This document shows, piece after piece, positions 50,560 through 60,522 of a stretch of 64,000 nucleotides of DNA. A program made the position numbers and the translations under genes. The notes under the pieces were generated by a model. It made no database searches, was not told where the DNA came from, and saw nothing but the letters and a program-made list of their open reading frames with translations. Location: contig NOWV01000067.1 in the NCBI GenBank assembly GCA_003344405.1, positions 124,001 through 188,000 on the forward strand, given 5' to 3'. The stretch comes from Trichoplax sp. H2. Taxonomy: Eukaryota > Placozoa > Uniplacotomia > Trichoplacea. How positions within the stretch are numbered: the stretch's first letter is position 1; each line of letters begins with the position of its first letter.

Positions 50560-51603
50560 TAGACCTTACTAGCTATAAATAATTACGTATACTAATTACG
50601 CGAGTAAATCATGGGTGAAATAGAACATATAACAGTGACTCTTTTAATGCCCCGATATTATGGTCAATGCGACTCATTCAATATTTTGTAACCATTGTAT
50701 AATAGTAAACGATCATAAGTGGACGTAATATCCAGAAAAGTGTTTAATGGAAGATTTTGATATGACTATGAATATAAGCTTACATGACCTTTGTTAAATG
50801 TTAATTAATAATTATTACTTGTTATCACGTATTTTAAAATAATTTTTTAAAATTAGGTTTAAACAGTACAAAATACTGTATGATGTGCTACGGTTTCAAA
50901 TTTTATCTACAGTATGAATTGTTATCAGAACTCCTGTAAATGCTGTATGAAGAAATTGAGGTTTTACCTTATTAAAAGAATTTCTAACTTATTCTCTTAA
51001 TTTTGGTGACATCGGAGCTGAGCTTATAGATGGCATTGTTTGATGAGATAAGTCGAAAGTAGTCAAGAGGCTTTAGCAATTACAGTACCTTCCCTACCAA
51101 CACTGCCTTTATGATGTACGCAGTCATTAGCAATAGCCGAAACTGATATAGGACACATTAACTGTTTGATATTGCACCTACTAACAGATTACGCAATCCA
51201 ATTGCAGTATTTAGTCTAGCAATACGTAACGTATGCAATATAAACCTAAACTTGCAAGTATCTTGCGACATTTATTGGAAAGCTAATAATACCCTTAAAT
51301 CATAATCAAATGCTATACCCAATTCATTCAAAGGCAAATTAGTTATGATAGCAAATTGCGATCAATACATTAGATCTCATAATGCACTGTAGTATATTGT
51401 TGCAGTGAGATGATGTATACAGAATAAATATAGCCTTACCAAGCATTGGATAATAATTACTTTATAGCCATTTAGAAATGAACATAATAAACTTACATAA
51501 ATACGAGTACACAGATCAAAAAATGTCCAAGTTAAACCTTCAAAAGAAATCGTTTAGACATCTTTGAAGTTCCAAACAGGAACATTAACATTCATACAAC
51601 TAA
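50560..51603. other. Convergent 3' intergenic region
   Basis: Lies between the F-box gene (+) and ACP1 (-) and must contain both 3' ends. AT-rich; no gene, RNA or repeat recognised. Confidence 0.5.
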
Positions 51604-53842
51604 TCAACCATTTTGCTGATAAACGTGATCTAAAAATCCTTTACATGATTGCAAGCACTGCTCATAAACTTTTTCAAAGGCAGTCAAATTATGACTCTAA
51701 AATGAGATAAGACGCCATGGTTAGTAAATTGAAAGTCAACAGGAACATTAACTATATGATACTTTATCAGTAGTTATTTTAGTTTTTAACACTCAAAAGC
51801 AGTCCAGACATGGGTAAATACAATTTATAGTAAAAGCAGGATGAATTAAATGACACGACTTACATAATAAGGGTCCTGAATTATTTTCTGCTTATCTCCA
51901 CTAAAGCTTCCTAGCAGATTGATAGAAGCGGTAGAATTTCGAGGGGACATGTGCTTTATATTTCTACGTAGCATAAAATAGCAGTGTATATATAAAATAT
52001 TACCACGCTACAGTATTAAGTCAAATAACAAAACCATTTTACTTTACGCTACTAAACATCCTTCTTTTCTACAATTTTAATTTGCTAACATAGCATTGGC
52101 CATTGCTAATTTTTCCTTATACACATGTGAATATTATGCCATTACTAACATGGTCATATAGTAGATATTATAGTACTTAAGCATTCGAAAAGAAAGCTTA
52201 ATAATTAAATCTACCTAACATTAGAACGGCTATTACAACTGCAAATAGAACTTTACCTGATGTTACTCTCATCCATACCAAAGATAAACTCAAACTTTGT
52301 GTAATCTTCCGTACGAATCTGTTAAGAGCACGATAATAAAGTTGTTATCAAAGTGTTAGCAAGATAAATTTCATTTGATAGATGCAGTTACTCGCGAAGT
52401 AATTATGCAAATAATGGGGTACTTAAAAAGGATAAGAAGAAAAATCGACCTGTCTAGCAAAATGAGAATAATCTTGTATGTTATGACGCGATAGTACGGT
52501 CATTGTTCTATCATCAGGTGGTTCTCCAATTTCATATGTTGATGTTGCAGCACTGTCAATTTCCCACTGAAAGATTTGTGGTAAGTTAGAGTATATCTAT
52601 GTTATCGTGATGAGTTTAAACAGCATGGCACGTTTCTAACATTATAATCACGCAGTTCACAATATACTCGTACAAAGCAGAAAATTTATAAAAATTTTAT
52701 ACAATAACTTGAGATACGTCAGTATTTCGCAACTTCATGTAGTTAAGAGATATTTTATTAATAAGTACATTTCAATTCAACTTAATATACAGTAATAACT
52801 TGTTTGATATCTCAGATCCGTTGCCTTATGTGATAAAAGCATATATCTAACGTGGACTGAAATGAAGTGGTAAGATTTTACATGGATTACTAGAAATGAC
52901 AAAAATGAAAGTAGTATCTATTAGTCTACGAGTATAGCAAGAGCATAACGAACGCTATTGCATCACAGGTCTATCAAAGATGTTTCCTTTTTAAAGTGAT
53001 CTGATTCATTCTTCATTTTTATATGTTTACAACCTCATTCATAATGCCACGTTCCTTTACTAGGTTGATAAAGATACCCTCAGCCATTGTCGATCGACAA
53101 ATATTACCTGTAATAGCAAGATATGGCAAAAAATCAAAAAATTTATAATTTACATAACGGATCCGTATCTATTGAAAATAAGGGAAGTCAAGGATCAATA
53201 CCAGCTGAACTAGCTAACTATGTACGCATCCTATTGCATAGACAATAAAATGTCCTCTTTGTGTAAGACGTTGTAGTAAATACTTTATGATCGATCTCAA
53301 TTTACTTGTTGCCTATGTAGCATCTATCAATGTTATCTTGTGTATGGTGTATAGTAGTGATACTTTATAGCAGATCTTATTTGCGCAAACCTGAGCACTG
53401 GACTCGTGTGTAGTTAGCTAATTTATTTGGAGTCTTAATACATGCATTTCAATGGAATCCCTGCAGAATACATATGGTAGAGTATACAGTACAGTATACG
53501 ATATATTGTACAGTATGCATGTAAGGCATAACATTGAAAAACACTAATCTGCAAACTAATTGTACTAATGTCATTTTTCTATATGTATATATTATACAGT
53601 ACACTAACGATTAATTAAGTTAATTAATCATAATACGAGTATAAAATACTTCAACTGAGCAGCTTTGTTCATAATAGTAGAATCGAAGCAGCAGCTAGAT
53701 TGTGCAAATGGTCGAACAACAATACAGTCAACGCAAGACAGAAATGGGCGGATATTCAGCAATCTACTCTACAATAGCTGGTTAATATTAATCCTATTTT
53801 CAGAATACCTAAGCATACAAATAAAACCGAATGTTTGGCCAT
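51604..53842 (-). CDS. ACP1: Low-molecular-weight protein tyrosine phosphatase (ACP1), complete
   Basis: Six exons on the minus strand (53842-53809, 53107-53034, 52566-52450, 52318-52257, 51963-51864, 51696-51604) encode 159 residues; human ACP1 has 158. The cytosolic enzyme dephosphorylates phosphotyrosine through a Cys-phosphate intermediate. The catalytic P-loop CX5R spans the exon 1/2 junction (VLFVCLGNICRS, Cys10 and Arg16). Other conserved blocks are WEIDSAATSTYEIGEPPDDR, FEFIFGMDESNIR, INLLGSFSG and QDPYY, with the general-acid Asp at about residue 126 and the regulatory Tyr pair after it. The C-terminus is FEKVYEQCLQSCKGFLDHVY. The Cys next to Arg in the loop (human Cys17) is also present, so redox control by a disulphide is possible. 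It shares a 668-base divergent promoter interval with INTS12. Confidence 0.96.
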
Positions 53843-54510
53843 GATTTCTTTGGTGATCGGATACCGAGAAGCTTCAATTTGTGCTATCCAATACTGAGTG
53901 AGCCAAGAGCTAGTTCTTGAGTGAGCTCATGGAATCAGGTACTGTACTGTACTGCAGTGTATAGTACAAAGTGTACGAGTAGTATGCGTACTGTGCATAC
54001 AGTACAGTGTACAGTACAGTGTACAGTACATCTTAAGGGATACTTTTTACTGTACAGTATCTCAACACAATTTTTTTGTCCACCACCCGGCTGTCCTTTC
54101 TGTCCGTATCATCACCAGATACGTACACGTACAGTATTGTACTGTACAGTACAGTATAGTACAGTACAGTACTGTACAGTACATGTAGTACAATACAGTA
54201 CTGTACACTGCCATGGTACAATACAATGTACTGTACTGTACAGTACTGTGACGAGAAGTTGAAAAGTGAAGTGCCGTACCGTACTGTACTGTACCTTCTT
54301 CTACTGGTACCGGTACAGAAAACATGGAGTACAGTACTGTAAAGTCACACTACGGTACCAAATGCAACTCAAACTGCGGGTCAGCTCCATTGTGCTCCAT
54401 TGCGCGGTACAAATGTAATGAACACGTCGAGATTTCAGCAGTGTCAAAGTCCCAACGATCGCGTTAAGACGTAGACAGTGTACCATTGCGGCCTTTAGTG
54501 TATCCACACT
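53843..54510. promoter_or_regulatory. Bidirectional promoter interval, ACP1 and INTS12
   Basis: The start codons of ACP1 (-) and INTS12 (+) face away from each other across 668 bases. The densest palindromic GTACAGTAC/TACTGTA array of the window fills 53935-54370, leaving about 90 to 140 bases of non-repetitive sequence next to each start codon. Promoter function is inferred from gene orientation. Confidence 0.45.
53935..54370. repeat. Palindromic GTACAGTAC/TACTGTA array
   Basis: Repeated self-complementary 7- to 12-base words in both registers, densest at 53938-54060 and 54124-54255 with a unique spacer between. Such sequence can extrude hairpins and is hard to assemble. Open frames across it on both strands are low-complexity artefacts. 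Confidence 0.9.
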
Positions 54511-57500
54511 ATGGCTACCGTGAACACCATACCATTAGATCCTCAATTCGTCAAGGCGTTAAAGCTACTTCATTCGAAAAATGAAAATGCAAAAGATCAA
54601 CTCTTACAGCTCTATCAGGAGGTAGTCAATAATGCTAAAGCCATGGAATCACAGAAGGTAAGAAAAATTTTTTTTCCAATGCCGCGTTCGTGGTTTTGGC
54701 GATCCATTGTACCTAGGCACAGTACTTTATACTGTAAACGACGTACTGTACACTGTACACTTGACATGCCGCTCCTATTCTTATGGCACTCTACTGTCTG
54801 ATACATCCAGTTGCAATGATTAACTTTAACTGATTGAATGTAAACCACTAAAAAAGAGCTCATTAGATTGCTATCAACTACGCAATCGCACACGATCAAA
54901 CTATTTGTATAACATACGGTACTGTACATATATATATATATATATACAGTATTACAGCATATATACTATATATATATACTGTATATACGTAGTTATTATA
55001 CTATACTGTATACATACAGCATTATATTATACAGTATATACGCGTATATACAAAATTATAAAATACAAATTATATGAATGGCATTGAGGTAAAACCAACT
55101 ATGCCAATGTTGATGACAGCGACGTTTGAACTGATTTTTCCAATAAATATCAGAGTTATGCAATACCGAACTAGGGATTGAACACTTAAGAATGCATGTC
55201 GTACAAACATACGCATGTATTGGTGTTTAAAATTGAAAAAATGTTTAATGGACATTTCTGTAAAAGTGCATAATTAATAGCAAACATTGTATACAAGGGC
55301 CATACATGAGCACGACAGCATTAAGTACAAAATTGATCAAATAGAAAAGAACATTGATAGGCCATACGTATACACGTACTATTGTGATACCGAGATCGAT
55401 AAGAATCTTTGTACAATTATAAATAATTGACTCAAAATGCAGTAAGGAATGACAGCATATAAATGCAAAATATAGCTTCCAAAAATAGTGATAGTTTATT
55501 GATAAATTAATGGTTGCACCCGTCAGCACTTACTACTATGACGCCGAGACTCCTGTAAAAAGTCATTTTAAATGTATATATACTCAATTTATTAATACAA
55601 TTAGATAGTTGTTTTAGTTAGTAACAATAATAAGGTCAAAATTAAGCTAATGCCTTACACTCGTATGCCTTTGTATCTATGTATTTCTGAAAGGACCGGA
55701 AAGTTACCGTTGCCGGAAGCAGGTATAGCGAACAAATGAAGAACAAGCCTATGATACGACCTTATGGGGGCGCAAATACAACAGTAGCTCCTATCATTGG
55801 TAGAAAACCAACTATGCAAAGCATTTCCAATAATGATTCCAAATCGAAGGATATTACTATCCGTACTGATGACAAAAGCATGAAAGGAAAGAGTACAGTC
55901 CATATGGATTTAACTTGGGGATCATCTTGTTCTGTCTGCAAGTATGTTATAATAAATTAAAAAAATTATTTAAAGACCTCAGCACACCATTAGCAACTTA
56001 ATTTCTAGTCTAAAGTGAATAGATTGAATGCAGCTACTGCAGCACTAGCTTTCGATTTTAGATTTTAAGCACGATTACTATGCAGACTGGGCGTTCACTG
56101 AAGTATACGGGTTGGTTAATTTGAGATAATTTCTACCTTCTAGAAAAGCAAACTCCAATCCTGGTAATCAGCTAGTCGAATGTGAAGAATGTCATACCAG
56201 ATATCATCAGGTAATAAAGGAACGGGCTTGATTATGATAATTGNNNNNNNNNNNNNNNNNNNNACAACAGTAGCTCCTATCATTGGTAGAAAACCAACTA
56301 TGCAAAGCATTTCCAATAATGATTCCAAATCGAAGGATATTACTATCCGTACTGATGACAAAAGCATGAAAGGAAAGAGTACAGTCCATATGGATTTAAC
56401 TTGGGGATCATCTTGTTCTGTCTGCAAGTATGTTATAATAAATTAAAAAAATTATTTAAAGACCTCAGCACACCATTGGCAACTTAATTTCTAGTCTAAA
56501 GTGAATAAATTGAATGCAGCTACTGCAGCACTAGCTTTCGATTGTAGATTTTAAGCACGATTACTAAGCAGGCTGGGCGTTCACTGAAGTATACGGGTTG
56601 GTTAATTTGAGATAATTTCTACCTTCTAGAAAAGCAAACTCCAATCCTGGTAATCAGCTAGTCGAATGTGAAGAATGTCATACCAGATATCATCAGGTAA
56701 TAAAGGAACGGGCTTGATTATGATAATTGAACAAATGATTATCTCTTAGTACAGTATAGCGTCGAGGCCCATTTTATAAGTTCCAAAGTAATTGTACACT
56801 TCGTTCGTAAAATGATGTGACAGATCGTTAGCTATCATGTGACTGGCACCACAAAAATTGAGGTAGATGTAGAATTAAATAACAATGTTTTTCGTAACTT
56901 TCAGAGTTGCCATAGTCCTCCTGTTGCTGACAAAGATGTTAGCGATTTAAGAGGTGTATGGTATTGCGTTTCCTGCTCGGAAAGGATGAAAGAAATGGTA
57001 TGAAAATATTAACTGATATCTTCTTAATAGATAGTAATAGATAGTAAATGCTTAATTTCTTCTTATATCTTGATTTGATTATTCATACCACACGTGCTCC
57101 TAATATGTGTCAAGCACGATTCTCAATTAACAAGCTGATATTTATTTGATTTAGACAACTCGTCAAATATCCACCGAGAATAAACAAGTACCCAATCAAG
57201 GATCTAGAATCTCAATTGCAGTCCAACGACCTTCTCACAAGGGAACATTAAGCTTTGAAGCTAAAGTCTGTACTTATATTACAGATTGTGNNNNNNNNNN
57301 NNNNNNNNNNCTGGGCGTTCACTGAAGTATACGGGTTGGTTAATTTGAGATAATTTCTACCTTCTAGAAAAGCAAACTCCAATCCTGGTAATCAGCTAGT
57401 CGAATGTGAAGAATGTCATACCAGATATCATCAGGTAATAAAGGAACGGGCTTGATTATGATAATTGCACACTTCGTTCGTAAAATGATCTGACAGATCG

Positions 57501-58303
57501 TTAGCTATCATGTGACTGGCACCATAAAAATTGAGGTAGATGTAGAATTAAATAACAATGTTTTTCGTAACTTTCAGAGTTGCCATAGTCCTCCTGTTGC
57601 TGACAAAGATGTTAGCGATTTAAGAGGTGTATGGTATTGCGTTTCCTGCTCGGAAAGGATGAAAGAAATGGTATGAAAATATTAACTGATATCTTCTTAA
57701 TAGATAGTAAATGCTTAATTTCTTTTTCAATCTTGATTTGATTATTCATACCACACATGCTCCTAATATGTGTCAAGCACGATTCTCAATTAACAAGCTG
57801 ATATTTATTTGATTTAGGCAACTCGTCAAATATCCACCGAGAATAAACAAGTACCCAATCAAGGATCTAGAATCTCAATTGCAGTCCAACGACCTTCTCA
57901 CAAGGGAACATTAAGCTTTGAAGCTAAAGTCTGTACTTATATTACAGATTGTGTAAAAATTGTATGAGATAATAGTATTTATCGCAACTATCACTCTGTT
58001 CTTAGATAAGCGAATTTTTATCAAGTCAGTCATCCAATAGTGGTGCTAATAAGGGCTCTACGGGTAAACTCGTTAAACATACCGAAAAAAATTTCGTAGA
58101 TAAATTTATTTTCAAATTATTTTATATGAATGCGAACTAATTATAATTATAAATATCTAGGATCGACTCTCAGTCAGATGAGACCTACCACCACTACGAG
58201 CGCTATTGCCAGTAGGCTAAATTCAGCCTTAGCTACACAAGCTTCGATCAAACCGCCTAAAATCCAGTTACTTAAGAAACCAAATCCAAGCAATAATAAC
58301 TGA
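54511..58303 (+). CDS. INTS12: Integrator complex subunit 12 (INTS12), interrupted by assembly gaps
   Basis: Integrator processes snRNA 3' ends and attenuates RNA polymerase II; INTS12 is its PHD-finger subunit. The start ATVNTIPLDPQFVKALKLLH matches NLELDPIFLKALGFLHSKS. The likely true exon set is 54511-54657, 55694-55941, 56144-56210, 57578-57670, 57818-57952, 58006-58063 and 58161-58303, which sums to 297 codons (296 residues; human 462). The PHD finger is CSVCKKANSNPGNQLVECEE, CHTRYHQSCH and VWYCVSC, with all Cys/His ligands present. Exon 2 starts after a GAAAG acceptor and is the least certain border. Exons 2-5 are present more than once because of an unmerged contig between N runs (56244-56263 and 57291-57310). 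The C-terminal Ser/Thr-rich and basic end (KPPKIQLLKKPNP) resembles the human tail in character. AATAAA lies at about 58731. Confidence 0.9.
54928..55045. repeat. TA-rich microsatellite in INTS12 intron 1
   Basis: Alternating TA runs mixed with TATACTGTATA-type palindromes, inside the intron between INTS12 exons 1 and 2. Confidence 0.8.
55778..56243. repeat. Left flank copy of the duplicated INTS12 segment
   Basis: This stretch (most of exon 2, all of exon 3) is repeated at 56264-56729 with a constant offset of 486 and only scattered single-base differences, for example within the intron after exon 2. It ends exactly at the first N run. Confidence 0.95.
56244..56263. other. Assembly gap (20 N)
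   Basis: A run of 20 N. The sequence after it restarts 466 bases back in the preceding contig, so the gap joins overlapping contigs that were not merged. Confidence 0.99.
56264..57290. repeat. Redundant contig (probable alternative allele) inside INTS12
   Basis: The whole contig between the two N runs repeats its flanks: 56264-56729 matches 55778-56243, and 56573-57290 matches 57311-57953. It carries second copies of exon 2 (partial, 56264-56427), exon 3 (56630-56696), exon 4 (56905-56997) and exon 5 (57155-57289). Differences include single bases, a short GATAGTAA repeat-length change near 57035, and an insertion of roughly 65 bases near 56729-56795 absent from the right flank. This pattern is typical of two haplotypes in a heterozygous animal. 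Confidence 0.88.
57291..57310. other. Assembly gap (20 N)
   Basis: A second run of 20 N. The sequence after it restarts at the equivalent of 56573 in the preceding contig and includes a third copy of exon 3 (57368-57434). Confidence 0.99.
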
Positions 58304-60522
58304 TAGAATGTGAATCATCTTTTATCTATGTCTAACAAATTAATAAGAAATATTATAAATTTTATATCGTGACATTATCGTTCAATTTATAAAACTGTAA
58401 AGTATATTTGATGAATTTATGTTCAATAATCTCATTCTCATTGTATTATTTCACAATTCTGAATTGCTGTACGGTATAATATGTTTAACTTCGCATTATT
58501 ATCCCCAAGAAATTTTATAACTTTATTACAGCATTAAATGTGTGCTGTTCGAGTCAAATTAATTCATGCAATTCGACGTAATGTCTATCCTGTAAATTTT
58601 TAAAATTGTGCTAATAATTGTGATTCTGTGATTCTGGTGCTATTAATGCGTGAAATGATCTTTCTCGACCCTTACGAAAAATTAATTGATATACTGTACA
58701 CGTATATACAGTATGTATTTATGTAATGTAAATAAAAAAACTTCGGCTACTCTCATATTGTGCAGTTGTGGAATTTTTTTCCTGAAAGTACACGTACTCT
58801 GCCCTCATATCGCCTTTGGTCTATTAAGGGGTAAAGAGAAAATTACATGATGCTGTATAACTTACCTATCTTCCAATACTTTACGTTCTAAATATATCTA
58901 CCATTTCTTGTCCGATTTTTACTCCCTTAGTTCGTTGGATAATTAGTAAAACTTCATTTACATTGATTAGCATATGATGTGATGACAACTAAATATTTTT
59001 ACCAAGTATACGCGGATAAATTATTTCCAACACATCAACAGTATCTAATAAAGGCCTTACAAAAAAGAAATAATTTGTCGTAAAATAGGTATATTGCAGA
59101 ATTTGTAACTACGAAGGAATATTTGGTAATAGCAACATGTCTGTATGTAGTCAGAGTATTTATTGCATTTCAGCATTACTTATATTTGATCTTAAAAATC
59201 TTTTAAATTGAGCGATACCGATTTAGTGGCAAAAACTCAGTCTTGAACAAATTTTAACTAGGAATAATACCATTTAACGATTACCGCATGTAATATATTT
59301 AATATGCACTTATGATAGAAGTAATACCGTCGTAGAAGAGCAAACGTTTCTGTTGGATACAAATCAATCTTCGTTAGCAGAGTTAACTGAGTGAAGAAGT
59401 CTTTTATTTAAGCAAAAGATTCCTTAAAGCGATCGCACTGTTTGCGTCTGACCATGAACGATACAATTCTAATTAAGATGGTTAATACAGTGCAGACTGT
59501 ACTGCAAACTACGAAATACTCTATGCTTAATACAATTCTGATAACAAATGCAAATTAGTATATCCTAGTCAAAATAAGAGAATCAATTGAAAATGATGCG
59601 AAAAAAATTGAATTAAGAAGGTATATAACGAAAATAAACAATTTAGATATCGTTCATGGCATAACGATTCAACGAATAAAATATTACCGTGCATTATAAT
59701 CGCTATATTAATTGATAGTTTTCATATTCGCACACCATCACACAATTAGATTGACATGAGAAAGATATCCCATATATATATCATTGTTTTCAGTCGACAG
59801 GATAGGAGTAAAAAAGAGATACAGCCACATGAAAGATATTGGTAAGTTTAAGAACAACAAATATCAGCGTACTGAAGCTTTACTAGTACAATATTTGAAT
59901 ACTCTTATCAATGTCTTACCTATTGAAATTGTGAACACTTTCAATCAATAGTTCTACTTAATAGTATATTAGCAAGCGCTAACCTTGTACTAATAACTCT
60001 ATAAAAGTATACTATACGAAATTTATGGATTATATATACAATTTTAATTTCTTGCATAATAACTTAAAGCTAAATGGTTAGCCTAATTTTAACATATTAT
60101 TGAATAAAAAGAATTTACTCTGATTTTTAGAAAGAAAACACCGTAAACAAAATATTTTCAATCCCACTTTAATCTTAGGGAGTTGAACCAGCTACAACAA
60201 AATCACATTAATTTACGTAACTTGTTTGACTGTGGGCAGGCAAATAATGTAAAATAGAGAAAAAGAATTTACTATGCAATATTATTAGTAGCGTATAAAT
60301 AGATAGAAATACATATATACTGTATGTATATATTTGTTTAGATAAATAAAGAATTGTTTAGGGTATGTACCTATATGCACACAGTAGAATGAAGAAAAGC
60401 ATTTAAAAATGAATTGACAACAGAATAAAATAACAATTAAAACCTGATTGAAAATCTGTCCAATCGACCTTTATGCGTACTTTTATCTGATCATAACTAC
60501 CCATACGTAAAGTATTTTCCCT
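58304..60522. other. Convergent 3' intergenic region
   Basis: Lies between INTS12 (+) and the second LMW-PTP gene (-). Contains the INTS12 poly(A) signal. A plus-strand exon-like stretch at about 59795-59840 is discussed under findings. Otherwise no gene recognised. Confidence 0.45.

Noticed and set aside
56264-57290. Genuine tandem duplication of PHD-finger exons in INTS12
   Set aside because: Both ends of the repeated block coincide exactly with N runs and the copies differ like alleles, so an unmerged haplotig is far more likely.
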